Origin: Alphaproteobacteria bacterium
GTDB lineage: Bacteria > Pseudomonadota > Alphaproteobacteria > UBA828
NCBI GenBank assembly: GCA_022820945.1
Contig: JAJEEP010000137.1
Coordinates: 1-39,318 of the forward strand
Reading direction: 5' to 3'
Length of the DNA stretch: 39,318 bases
Under the pieces are notes generated by a model that had not been told where the DNA came from, made no database searches, and saw only the letters and a program-made list of their open reading frames with translations. Shown here one piece after another: positions 13,914 through 21,830 of the stretch (positions within the stretch are counted from its first letter, which is position 1; the number at the start of each line of letters is the position of its first letter). The position numbers and the translations under genes are program-made.

Positions 13914-16001
13914 TCAGGCGCCGGCGGCGCCGGTCTCCAGCAGGTAGTTCCGTCCGGCGGTCACGGTCGCCGACGAGCCCGGATAGACGACAATCGTGGT
14001 CGTGGGCTCCTCGACGATGGCCGGCCCCTTCAGCACCATGCCGGGCAGCAGATCATCGCCGAGATGGAAGGGCGTGTCCAAGGCTCCGGACTCGCCGAAA
14101 TAGGCCCGCGTGGTGCGGCGCGGCTTGGGCAGCGCGGCTTCGGTCATCGGCTCGGCCGGGAACGACGGCTTTTCGAGGAACGCCGTGATCCGGCCCTTCC
14201 AGTTGATGCACTCGATGGCGCCGCCTTCTTCCTTCACCGCGTAGCGGCGGAAGTGGACGTCGTGGAAGGTCTCCACCAAGCGCTCCACGTCCGCTTGCGT
14301 GTCGAAGCGATCCATGGGCATGGGGATCTCCATCTCCCACTGCTGGTTGATGTAGCGGGCCTCGACGAAATACTCGCGGCCGAAGCGCTCGATGCTGCGG
14401 CCGCGCAGCTTCTCCTCGAACGCGTCCATGCGCTGTGCGATGCCGGAGAGCGTGGCGCTGACACCCTCGAAGTCGAAGGTGTTGGAATGTGCATACCGGC
14501 TCGCGCTGAACTCGGTGACGATATTGGAGAACTGCCCGCCGCAGGCGCTGAGCGCGCCGGCGGTGCGCGGCAGCAGCACCCGGCGGCAGCCGAGGGCCTG
14601 GGCGATGGGGATGATGTTGAGGCCGGCGGCGCCGCCGCCCGCGACGATGATGCTCTCGCCTGGGTTCACCCCGTCTTGGACCGTGATCTCCTGGATCGCC
14701 TTGATCATCTGCTCGCCGGCGAGCGTCAGCACTGCCGAGGCGGCCTCGTCGGCGGAGAGCTTGAGGGGGGCTGCGACCTGCTCGATCGCCGTGGCCGCTG
14801 CGGCGACATCGAGGCTCATGCGCCCGCCGAGGAAGTAGTCGGGGTCGATGTAGCCGAGCACCACGGCGGCATCGGTGACGGTGGGCTCCTCGCCGCCCTG
14901 GCCGTAGCAGGCCGGGCCGGGGCGCGCGCCCGCGCTCTGCGGGCCGACGCGGAGCAGCCCGCCGGCGTCGATCCAGGCGATGGAGCCGCCGCCCGCGCCC
15001 ACGCTGCGCACGTCCACCGAGGAGAGGCCGAGGTTGTGGCCGATCCACTCACCGAGCAGCCACGTGTCGCGGGTGTACTTGACCTGGCCGCTGCGCACCA
15101 GGCTCACGTCGAAGGTGGTGCCGCCGGTATCGACGATGATGACGTCGTCGCCCTGGTCCTCGGCGCCGGCGTAGGCGATGCCCGCGAGCGGGCCCATCGC
15201 GGGCCCGGACTTCACGGTGTAGATCGGCTTCGCCACCACGTCGTCCACGTGCATGACACCGCCCGACGACGTCGAGATCAGCACCTCGCCCTCGCAGCCG
15301 GCCGCGCGCAGGTCGCTCTCGAACTCGGCCAGATGGCTCTGCATCAGCGGCTTGAGCGAGGCGTCGATGGCGGTGGAAGACGTGCGCGGGAACTCCCGGA
15401 TGATCGGGTTGAGCTGGTGCGAGAGGGTGTAGGGCACGCCCGGCATGATCTCCGCGATCAACGCGCCGATGCGCAGCTCGTGGTCGGGATTGACGATGGA
15501 CCAGAGCAGCGCGACCGCGACCGCATCGATGCGCTTGCGCGGCAGGCTCTCGATGATCGCCCGCGCGGCGGCTTCGTCCAGCGCCCGCTCGACGCCGCCC
15601 TCGGCGTTGATCCGCTCCGGGATCTCGAAGGTGAGCCGGCGCGGGATGTAGGGCGGCGGGAACTCCATCGCGAGGTTGAGCGGCTCGCGCTTGCCGCCGT
15701 GGCGGTAGAGCAGCGTGTCCGGGAAGCCCTCGGTGGTGAGCAGCGCAGTCTTCGCGACCTTGCTCTCGATGATCGAGTTGGTGGAGCGCGTGGTGCCGTA
15801 GATCAGCATCTCGGTCTCGGCGAGCAGCCGCTCGGCGGAGACGCCGGCGATGTCGCCCGCGTTGGCAAGCGCGCCGCTGAAGCCCTCGAAGGTGCGCTCT
15901 ACAGTGGTCAGCGCCTTGCCGACGGTGAGCCTGCCCGCCTCGTCGGCGACCACGACATCGGTGAACGTGCCGCCGGTATCGACGGCAATGCGATAGCCCA
16001 T
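13914..16001 (-). CDS. Hydantoinase A/oxoprolinase family ATPase subunit (HyuA; possible carboxylase subunit)
   Basis: 695-residue HyuA-family protein with the actin-like ATPase fold. Phosphate-1 loop IAVDTGGTFTDVVVAD is at 5-20, the second phosphate loop IIVDTGGTTFDVSLV lies mid-protein, and SVGAGGGSIAWID and GPACYGQGGEEPTVTDAAVVLGYID mark the family core. The C-terminal part carries ARYINQQWEMEIP, a segment shared with carboxylase-type members. Family chemistry is ATP-driven activation of an amide or of bicarbonate/ketone enol by phosphorylation. ATG at 16001 follows a CGGGAGA ribosome site. It lies 22 bp after the alcohol dehydrogenase and 11 bp before hyuB. Confidence 0.92.
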   Translation of the reverse strand: MGYRIAVDTGGTFTDVVVADEAGRLTVGKALTTVERTFEGFSGALANAGDIAGVSAERLLAETEMLIYGTTRSTNSIIESKVAKTALLTTEGFPDTLLYRHGGKREPLNLAMEFPPPYIPRRLTFEIPERINAEGGVERALDEAAARAIIESLPRKRIDAVAVALLWSIVNPDHELRIGALIAEIMPGVPYTLSHQLNPIIREFPRTSSTAIDASLKPLMQSHLAEFESDLRAAGCEGEVLISTSSGGVMHVDDVVAKPIYTVKSGPAMGPLAGIAYAGAEDQGDDVIIVDTGGTTFDVSLVRSGQVKYTRDTWLLGEWIGHNLGLSSVDVRSVGAGGGSIAWIDAGGLLRVGPQSAGARPGPACYGQGGEEPTVTDAAVVLGYIDPDYFLGGRMSLDVAAAATAIEQVAAPLKLSADEAASAVLTLAGEQMIKAIQEITVQDGVNPGESIIVAGGGAAGLNIIPIAQALGCRRVLLPRTAGALSACGGQFSNIVTEFSASRYAHSNTFDFEGVSATLSGIAQRMDAFEEKLRGRSIERFGREYFVEARYINQQWEMEIPMPMDRFDTQADVERLVETFHDVHFRRYAVKEEGGAIECINWKGRITAFLEKPSFPAEPMTEAALPKPRRTTRAYFGESGALDTPFHLGDDLLPGMVLKGPAIVEEPTTTIVVYPGSSATVTAGRNYLLETGAAGA

Positions 16002-16023
16002 GGGTGTCTCCCGTAAACCTGCG

Positions 16024-17241
16024 CTACCAGGCCTTGTGCAAGAGGTCGATGACCTCGTCCTCGGACGTCACCTGGCGCGGATTGCCGGCGACGATGATGT
16101 CCTCCAGCGCATCGGCCGCGATGCCGGGGAAGTCGTCGTGGGTGACGCCCACGTCGCGGAGCCGCCACGGCAGGCCCATGTCGTCCTTTACCAGCCTAGC
16201 CACCTCGTCGGCTGCGGCGGTCGCGGCCTCCTCCTCGCTCATGCCTCCGATATCCATGCCCATCGCCTCGGCCGCCCAGGCCTGGCGGGTCGCGGTGGTC
16301 TCGCGGTTGAAGGCCATGACGTGCGGCATCATCACCGCCGAGGTCTCGCCGTGCGGCACGTTGCAGCGGGCGCCGAGCTGGTGGCCGATACCGTGGCTCA
16401 GGCCCAGCGTCACGTTGGCGAGGCCGCAGACCGACATCCAGGCCGCCACCATGCACTGCGCGCGCGCCGCCGCATCGCCGGGGTCCGCCCTGGTCTCGCG
16501 CAGGTAGCGCACCAGCATGTTGAGCGCGCGGTAGGCGAGCGCGTCGATGAAGGGCTGGCTGGTGCTGGAGCACATCGCCTCGATGCAGTGGTCGACCGCG
16601 CGCATGCCGGTGCCGAGCCAAAGCCGCTCCGGCGTCTCCATGGTGAGCTCCGGGTCGAGGATGACCGCCTTCGCCGTGATCCGCCGGTCGACGTAGAGAT
16701 CCTTGACCTTGCGCTCCTCGTCGGTGACGCCGACGAAGTAGGTGAACTCGCCGGCGGAGAGCGTGGTCGGGATCGCGAACATCGGGATCGGGTCGTTGGC
16801 GAGGGACGGAATCTCCACCTTGTCCGGGTAGGTGAACTTGATCATGTAGGCATCGAGCCCTGCGGGCTCGGTGATGCCCTCGGCGAGGCAGATCAGGGTC
16901 GCCTTGGCGGTGTCGTTGGGCGTGCCGCCGCCGAAGCTGATGAGCGCATCCGCATCGCGCTCGCGCGCGTACTCGGCGGCGGCGATGACGGTGCGGCGCG
17001 GCACGTGCTGCGAGGTCTCGTGAAAGACGCCCGCGCACTTGTTGCCGGCGGCTGCGGCCACCTTGTCCACCAGATTCGTCTTCTGTGCCAGGGTGTTGCC
17101 GGTGACGATGACGGCCCGGCTCACGCCCTGCTTCTCGAGCTCGGCCGAGAGATTGTCGAGGCTGCCGGAGCCGAAATGGACCTCGTCCATCGGCAGCATG
17201 GTGAAGTGCCCCTTGAGCTCCTGCTTGGGCAGCGAAAGCAT
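16024..17241 (-). CDS. Iron-containing alcohol dehydrogenase family, maleylacetate-reductase-like
   Basis: 405-residue group III dehydrogenase. The dinucleotide motif GGGTPNDTAK is at 104-113, followed by PTTLSAGEF. In the metal region the usual GMDALTH is GMRAVDHCIEA (212-222): His218 is kept, but the Asp ligand position holds Arg214. Downstream GLSHGIGHQLG and CNVPHGE retain His283, His287 and His297. Maleylacetate reductases of this superfamily also lose the Asp and work without metal. The protein could therefore be a maleylacetate reductase-like or metal-independent enzyme rather than a true Fe-ADH. First gene of the HyuAB operon; its promoter lies in the 143-bp gap shared with the acyl-CoA synthetase. 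Confidence 0.9.
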   Translation of the reverse strand: MLSLPKQELKGHFTMLPMDEVHFGSGSLDNLSAELEKQGVSRAVIVTGNTLAQKTNLVDKVAAAAGNKCAGVFHETSQHVPRRTVIAAAEYARERDADALISFGGGTPNDTAKATLICLAEGITEPAGLDAYMIKFTYPDKVEIPSLANDPIPMFAIPTTLSAGEFTYFVGVTDEERKVKDLYVDRRITAKAVILDPELTMETPERLWLGTGMRAVDHCIEAMCSSTSQPFIDALAYRALNMLVRYLRETRADPGDAAARAQCMVAAWMSVCGLANVTLGLSHGIGHQLGARCNVPHGETSAVMMPHVMAFNRETTATRQAWAAEAMGMDIGGMSEEEAATAAADEVARLVKDDMGLPWRLRDVGVTHDDFPGIAADALEDIIVAGNPRQVTSEDEVIDLLHKAW

Positions 17242-17287
17242 GGGTCTCTCCGATTGCGGCGGCCGGCGCGGGCCGGGTGCTGCCGAG

Positions 17288-17301
17288 CAAACACTTGTTT
17301 G
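17288..17301. promoter_or_regulatory. PsrA-like operator palindrome between divergent genes
   Basis: CAAACACTTGTTTG is a perfect palindrome with 6-bp arms. It fits the PsrA box (G/C)AAAC-N2-4-GTTT(G/C); PsrA is a TetR-type repressor released by long-chain fatty acids or acyl-CoA. It stands 46 bp before the dehydrogenase ATG and 83 bp before the acyl-CoA synthetase ATG, so it could control both transcripts. No TetR gene is in the window. Confidence 0.55.
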
Positions 17302-17384
17302 AAATCCGAGTCAATTCCGCGTAGAGCGTGGCGGCGCGCACCGCGTGAATTCGGGCATTCGAGGGGCGAGCCGGGAGGAGCCGC

Positions 17385-18938
17385 ATGAGGCTGATCGACT
17401 ACTTCGAGCGTGGCCATCGCTACTATCCGGACCGCGCCTGCCTCATCGACGGGACCGGGGAGCTCAGCTACCGCGAAGTCGCCCGGCGCAGCCACCGCAC
17501 CGCGAACGCGCTGCTCGCGGGCGGGCTCGCGGCCGGCGACCGGGTGGCGATCCTGAGCCCCAACTCGAGCCGCGCCTTCGAGGCCTGGATCGGGGCGGCG
17601 CGGGCCGGCGGCGTCTGGGTCGGGCTCGCGGCGCTCGCGTCGGCGGACGAGAACGCCTACGTCATCGACCAGCGCGAGGCCGCCTGGCTCTTCTACCATT
17701 CGAGCTTCGAGCCCGTGATCGGGCAGATCCGCGCCCGGTGCCCCAAGCTCCGCCATCTCGTCTGCCTCGACCGTGAAGGCGCGGACGCGCCCTCCTTCGA
17801 GCAGTTCATTGCGGGCCACGGCGATGTGGCGCCCGAGCTGCCGGACGAGCGCGATGCCGTGATCAGCCACTTCACCTCCGGCGGCACCACGGGCCTCCCC
17901 AAGGGGGCGATGTGGTCCAACCTGATCTGGGAGGCCTGGTGCGCCAACGTCTACGCGCACCTGCCGATCAGGAAGCCGCCGGTTCACCTGGTGGCGACCT
18001 CGATGGCCCACGGTGCGGGCGTCTTCGCCTGGCCCGCCATGGCCTTCGGCGGCACCACGGTCAGCATCCAGAGGCCCGATCCGCTCACGGTGCTGGAGGC
18101 GATCGACCGCCACGGCGTGACCCACACCTTCATGCCGCCGACGATGATCTACATGATGCTGGCGCACCCCCGCGCCAGGGAGTTCGACTATTCGACGCTG
18201 GATTACTTCGTCTATGGCGGCGCGCCGATGTCGGCGGACAAGGTGGCCGAGGCCATCGATCTCTTCGGCCCCTGCATGACCCAGATCTACGGCCAGGCCG
18301 AGTGCCCCTGCACCATCGGCATTCTGACGCCGGCCGACCACCTGGAGGCCCTGGCCGACCCCGCCAAGCAGCACCGCCTGGTGAGCTGCGGCCGGCCGCC
18401 GGTCTTCGTCGAGGTCGAGATGATGGACGACGCGGGCACCCTGATGCCCACCGGCGAGTGGGGCGAGATCGTGGTGCGCGGCACCTTCGTCTCCCTCGGC
18501 TACTTCGCCGACCCCGAGGCCACAGCGGAAATCCGCGCCCACGGCTGGCACCACACCGGCGACATTGGCTACAAGGACGAGGACGGCTTCGTCTACATCG
18601 TCGACCGCAAGAAGGACATGATCATCTCTGGCGGTCTCAACGTCTTCCCGATCGAGATCGAGCGCGTGATCTGGAGCCACCCGGCGGTGCAGGACTGCGC
18701 CGTGATCGGCGTGCCCGACGAGAAGTGGGGCGAGGCGGTGAAGGCGGTCGTCGAGCTGAAGCAGGGCCAGCGGGTGAGCGGCGGCGACCTGATCGCGCTC
18801 TGCAAGCGGGAGCTCTCGGCCTACAAGGCGCCCAAGACGGTGGAGTTCTGGGACGAGCTGCCCCGCAGCGGCGTGGGCAAAGTATTGAAACGCAAGGTCC
18901 GCGAGCGGTTTTGGGAAGGACACCAGCGGAAGATTTAG
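17385..18938 (+). CDS. AMP-dependent acyl-CoA synthetase/ligase
   Basis: 517-residue member of the ANL superfamily that activates a carboxylic acid as acyl-AMP and then as CoA thioester. The P-loop-like motif HFTSGGTTGLPKG is at 162-174, YGQAE at 302-306, TGDIG at 391-395, the hinge DRKKDMIISGG at 407-417, and catalytic Lys499 in PRSGVGKVLK. GGGAGGAG precedes the ATG at 17385. Transcribed away from the Fe-ADH/HyuAB/SDR operon across a gap with a PsrA-like box. Acid substrate unknown: medium-chain or aromatic, and a beta-keto acid made by HyuAB would suit the context. Confidence 0.93.
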   Translation: MRLIDYFERGHRYYPDRACLIDGTGELSYREVARRSHRTANALLAGGLAAGDRVAILSPNSSRAFEAWIGAARAGGVWVGLAALASADENAYVIDQREAAWLFYHSSFEPVIGQIRARCPKLRHLVCLDREGADAPSFEQFIAGHGDVAPELPDERDAVISHFTSGGTTGLPKGAMWSNLIWEAWCANVYAHLPIRKPPVHLVATSMAHGAGVFAWPAMAFGGTTVSIQRPDPLTVLEAIDRHGVTHTFMPPTMIYMMLAHPRAREFDYSTLDYFVYGGAPMSADKVAEAIDLFGPCMTQIYGQAECPCTIGILTPADHLEALADPAKQHRLVSCGRPPVFVEVEMMDDAGTLMPTGEWGEIVVRGTFVSLGYFADPEATAEIRAHGWHHTGDIGYKDEDGFVYIVDRKKDMIISGGLNVFPIEIERVIWSHPAVQDCAVIGVPDEKWGEAVKAVVELKQGQRVSGGDLIALCKRELSAYKAPKTVEFWDELPRSGVGKVLKRKVRERFWEGHQRKI

Positions 18939-18972
18939 GGGCTGGGTGGCGTTCAGCGGCCCTGGAGCGGCC

Positions 18973-19006
18973 TTGACAAGGACATTATCCTTACTAGAGT
19001 AAGGAT
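18973..19006 (+). promoter_or_regulatory. Promoter and palindromic operator abutting the antitoxin start codon
   Basis: TTGACA at 18973-18978 is followed after 16 bp by TAGAGT (18995-19000). A perfect inverted repeat with arms ATCCTTAC and GTAAGGAT and a TAGA spacer (18987-19006) covers the -10 and ends at the base before the ATG at 19007. Expected start of transcription is at the ATG, so the mRNA is likely leaderless. The palindrome is the natural site for the antitoxin's autorepression. Confidence 0.68.
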
Positions 19007-19303
19007 ATGAGCAAGGTCACGAGCAAGCTCCAGGTCACGGTGCCCAAGGCGCTCGCGGAGCGTTACGGAATCCAGCCCGGCGACGATATCCGCTTTGAGG
19101 AGGCTGGCGAGGTCATGCGCGTGGTCCCCGACGCTGCCGCCAAACCTGCCGAGGTGCTCAATACCGAGGCGCGCCTTCGGCTCTTTGACGCGGCCACCGC
19201 CCGGCAGCGGACGCGCGAAGCGGGCCGCTCGTTGCGCACGGTAAGCTCGCGCGGCTGGACCAGAGAGGAGCTCTACGAGCGTGGCCGCACGCGCGCTGAT
19301 TGA
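19007..19303 (+). CDS. AbrB/MazE-like (VapB-type) antitoxin
   Basis: 98-residue protein. Residues 1-45 form a swapped-hairpin AbrB DNA-binding domain (TSKLQVTVPKALAERYGIQP, then GDDIRFEE). The charged, probably disordered C-terminus would wrap the toxin. The gene overlaps the toxin by 23 bp, the usual antitoxin-first arrangement. ATG at 19007 directly follows the operator palindrome and has no ribosome site. Role: neutralise the PIN RNase encoded next and repress the operon. Confidence 0.88.
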   Translation: MSKVTSKLQVTVPKALAERYGIQPGDDIRFEEAGEVMRVVPDAAAKPAEVLNTEARLRLFDAATARQRTREAGRSLRTVSSRGWTREELYERGRTRAD

Positions 19304-19724
19304 TACAAACATCGTGATCTACCGCTATGATGAGCGGTTCCCAGACAAGCAGTCGATTGCGTCCGACGTTCTCCGCGAGGGCATCGTCAGCGGGAACGTG
19401 CGCATTCCCCATCAGGTAATTGTCGAATTCATCGCGGCAACGACTCGAGGCGGTCCAGAAGCCCGCCTGCTCGATACCGCCGACGCGCGCCGAGAGGCAG
19501 AGGAACTCATGGCGCAGTTCCCGATCATCTATCCCGACGACGCAGTGCTACGAACCGCACTTCGAGGCGCGGCGGCATACGGCCTCTCATGGTACGATGC
19601 GCACCTCTGGGCCTATGCAGACGTTCACGGGATCGAGGAGTTGATTTCCGAGGATTTTCAGCATGGCCGCATGTACGGCACGGTGACGGTCCGAAATCCT
19701 TTCCTGGCCAATATTGAGGAGTAG
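19281..19724 (+). CDS. PIN-domain ribonuclease toxin (VapC family)
   Basis: 147-residue PIN domain. The acidic metal site is visible as Asp8 in ALIDTNIVIYRYD, Glu49 in VIVEFIAAT, Asp106 in GLSWYDAHLWAYA and Asp125 in SEDFQHG. VapC toxins cleave tRNA or rRNA and halt growth when the antitoxin is lost. The GTG start at 19281 overlaps the antitoxin gene; GAGAGGAG lies about 10-17 bp upstream inside the antitoxin frame. Length and C-terminal QHGRMYGTVTVRNPF are typical of the alphaproteobacterial subfamily. Confidence 0.9.
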   Translation: MAARALIDTNIVIYRYDERFPDKQSIASDVLREGIVSGNVRIPHQVIVEFIAATTRGGPEARLLDTADARREAEELMAQFPIIYPDDAVLRTALRGAAAYGLSWYDAHLWAYADVHGIEELISEDFQHGRMYGTVTVRNPFLANIEE

Positions 19725-19767
19725 CGACCCGCTTCACGCCCCGACCATGAGGCGGCCGCGCTGTGAT

Positions 19768-20988
19768 TCAGGTCTTCACCTGCAACTCGCGGGGCCAGTT
19801 GGCGAGGGTCTCCGCGCCGGTCTCGGTGATGCGGATGCTCTCGGTGATCTCGAGGCCCCAGTCCTCGAACCAGAGCGCGGGCATGAAGTGGATGGTCATG
19901 TCGGGCCGCAGCTCGGCGCGATCTCCGGGGCGGAGGCTGATCGTGCGCTCGCCCCAGTCCGGCGGATAGCTGAGCCCGATGGAATAGCCGCAGCGGCTCT
20001 CCTTGGTCAGGCCGTGGCGCGCGAGGGAGTCCACGAAGGCGCGGTGGATGTCCTCGCACAGGTTCCCCGGCTTCGCGGCGTCGAGCCCCGCCTCGACGGC
20101 CTCCAGCAGCGCGCCTTCCGCGTTGCGCTCGCGGGCCGTGGGCCGGCCCAGGAACACCGTGCGGCAGAGCGGGCAGTGGTAGCGCCTGTAGACGCCCGCG
20201 ATCTCGAAGAACGTCGCCTCGCCCGCCCGCATCGGCTTGTCGTCCCAGGTGAGATGGGCCGCCGAGGCGTCGATGCCGGTCGGCACCATCGGCACGATGG
20301 CGGGATAGTCGCCACCTGCGCCCTCCACGCCTGTGATGGCCGCGTGGAAGATCTCCGCCACCAGGTCGTTCTTGCGCATGCCGGGCTCGATCGCCTCCAT
20401 GATGCGCGCGTGCATCTTCTCCACGATGCGCGCCGCGTTCTTCATAAAACCGATCTCGGCCTCGGACTTCACGATGCGCTGCCAGTTCACCAGGCCCGTG
20501 GCATCCAGCAGGGTCGCCTCCCGCAGGTGAGTCTCCAGCGAGCGGTAGGCGGCGGCGCTGAAGTAGTAGTTGTCCATCTCGACGCCGATTCGCGCGCCGG
20601 CCCAGCCGCGCTCGGCGATCACCTCGCTCAGGTAGTCCATCGGGTGGCGCTCGGTGGACATCACGTAGTGGTCCCCGTAGGCGACGATGTCGTCGTGCCC
20701 CATGAACACGGTGCGCTTCGCCCCGTTCGCGTCCATGCCGCGCCCGAACCACACCGGGTCGCCTTCGAGCCCGAGCAGCACGCACTGGTGCACGTAGAAG
20801 GACCAGCCGTCGTAGCCGGTGAGCCATGCCATGTTGGAAGGGTCGGAGACGACGATCAGGTCGAGCCCCCTCGCGTCCATCGCGCGGCGGGTCTTCGCGA
20901 TCCGCGCCGCGTATTCCTCGCGGGAGAAGGGAAGATCGACCGGCGGGGGTGCGCCGGTATCGCCGGTCGTGAGCGGGGTGCTGGTCAA
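19768..20988 (-). CDS. doeA: M24-family hydrolase, ectoine hydrolase-like (DoeA/EutD)
   Basis: 406-residue creatinase/prolidase-fold protein. FSREEYAARIAKTRRAM, DPSNMAWLTGYDGWSFYVHQ, GYSIGLSYPPDWGERT and WGLEITESIRITETG closely follow ectoine hydrolases, which open the ectoine ring to N-acetyl-diaminobutyrate. The two Asp metal ligands of M24 peptidases are replaced: the first by Glu in FFEIAG, the second by Pro/Leu in YHCPLCRT. This agrees with the metal-independent EutD/DoeA enzymes. Start TTG at 20988 has GGAGA 9 bp upstream; ATG at 21060 would add 24 Arg-rich residues. No doeB, doeC or doeX neighbour is present, so the role in ectoine use is provisional. It lies between two toxin-antitoxin pairs. 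Confidence 0.75.
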   Translation of the reverse strand: MTSTPLTTGDTGAPPPVDLPFSREEYAARIAKTRRAMDARGLDLIVVSDPSNMAWLTGYDGWSFYVHQCVLLGLEGDPVWFGRGMDANGAKRTVFMGHDDIVAYGDHYVMSTERHPMDYLSEVIAERGWAGARIGVEMDNYYFSAAAYRSLETHLREATLLDATGLVNWQRIVKSEAEIGFMKNAARIVEKMHARIMEAIEPGMRKNDLVAEIFHAAITGVEGAGGDYPAIVPMVPTGIDASAAHLTWDDKPMRAGEATFFEIAGVYRRYHCPLCRTVFLGRPTARERNAEGALLEAVEAGLDAAKPGNLCEDIHRAFVDSLARHGLTKESRCGYSIGLSYPPDWGERTISLRPGDRAELRPDMTIHFMPALWFEDWGLEITESIRITETGAETLANWPRELQVKT

Positions 20989-21076
20989 GGCCGGAAGTCT
21001 CCGAGGACGCGGTGTCGCCAACGCCCGATCATATCGCAAGCGCTGCCAAGCACGATGCACCGAAGGGCGCGGGACG

Positions 21077-21367
21077 CTAAGCGGCAGGCGAGAGGCGCTC
21101 GACCTTGATCTGATCCGCCTTCTTCAGTGCCTGAGCCAGCTCCCAGGTCGACTGGAGCCGGTACCACGTATCGGCGCCGCCGCCGAACGCCTTGTCGAGA
21201 CGAATCGCCATCTCCGGCGAAATGCCTGCGCGACAGTTCACGATGTCCGAGAGCTGCTTGCGGCTGACGCCGAGCTTGCGCGCCGCTTCCGTCACGCTGA
21301 GGCCCAACGGCTCGAGGCAGTCATGACGTACCGAGAGACCCGGATGCGGCGGGTTCTTCATCGGCAT
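21077..21367 (-). CDS. higA: HigA-family antitoxin (HTH, XRE type)
   Basis: 96-residue helix-turn-helix antitoxin. NPPHPG at the N-terminus, then [20 protein letters not shown] and [20 protein letters not shown] form the HTH; the tail from about 60 would contact toxin. AGGAGG lies 9 bp before the ATG. It follows higB by 20 bp on the same strand, the toxin-first order typical of higBA. Expected to repress its own operon. Confidence 0.9.
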   Translation of the reverse strand: MPMKNPPHPGLSVRHDCLEPLGLSVTEAARKLGVSRKQLSDIVNCRAGISPEMAIRLDKAFGGGADTWYRLQSTWELAQALKKADQIKVERLSPAA

Positions 21368-21387
21368 GGTTCGGCCCTCCTGTGCCC

Positions 21388-21666
21388 CTAGTGGTAATCG
21401 ACCAGATCGACATCCGTGACGTCTCGGCCTTCAAAGCGAAAGACGATGCGCCAGTTGCCCGAGACGCTGACGGCCCAATGATCGGCCAGATCGCTCCTCA
21501 GGAGATGCAACCGAAAACCCGGCAGGTTCATGTCGCCAGGTTCAGTCGCTTCGTCGAGACGGGCCAGGACACGTTCGACCTTGGGCACCAAGTGTGGTGA
21601 GACACGTCGACCATCGCCCCTCTCGAACAAGCGCCCGAGGCCCGCGTGACGGAAACGAAGAATCAT
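21388..21666 (-). CDS. higB: HigB/RelE-family mRNA interferase toxin
   Basis: 92-residue RelE-fold toxin that cleaves mRNA on the ribosome. [20 protein letters not shown] and the C-terminal [26 protein letters not shown], with Asn-Trp-Arg-Ile-Val-Phe, are diagnostic of HigB. Transcribed first in the pair. Two direct GTGACA repeats lie a few bases upstream of the ATG on the minus strand and could be part of the operator. Confidence 0.9.
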   Translation of the reverse strand: MILRFRHAGLGRLFERGDGRRVSPHLVPKVERVLARLDEATEPGDMNLPGFRLHLLRSDLADHWAVSVSGNWRIVFRFEGRDVTDVDLVDYH

Positions 21667-21777
21667 ATGCGGTCATGTCACCTGTCACGTAGCAGTTTAC
21701 AGAACGAAATACGCGTTGTCGCCCCGATTCTTGAGTCCCGTGACGACCGAATCCCGAGGTAGCAGTGCGCCCCACGA

Positions 21778-21830
21778 CCCCGGACCATAGTGCGGTGCAC
21801 GGCGCGCGGCGGGCGCGCCAGTATTGCGCC
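21778..21830. repeat. Dispersed intergenic hairpin repeat, copy A
   Basis: Matches 29533-29585 without gaps at 44 of 53 positions. It holds a strong stem at 21801-21819 (GGCGCGC / GCGCGCC, loop GGCGG). In copy B the stem keeps pairing through a paired C-to-T and G-to-A change. Both copies lie between genes, like REP-type elements. Confidence 0.65.

Noticed and set aside
12085-16001. Hydantoin utilisation operon
   Set aside because: No dihydropyrimidinase, carbamoylase, hydantoin racemase or hydantoin transporter; the neighbours are dehydrogenases and a CoA ligase.
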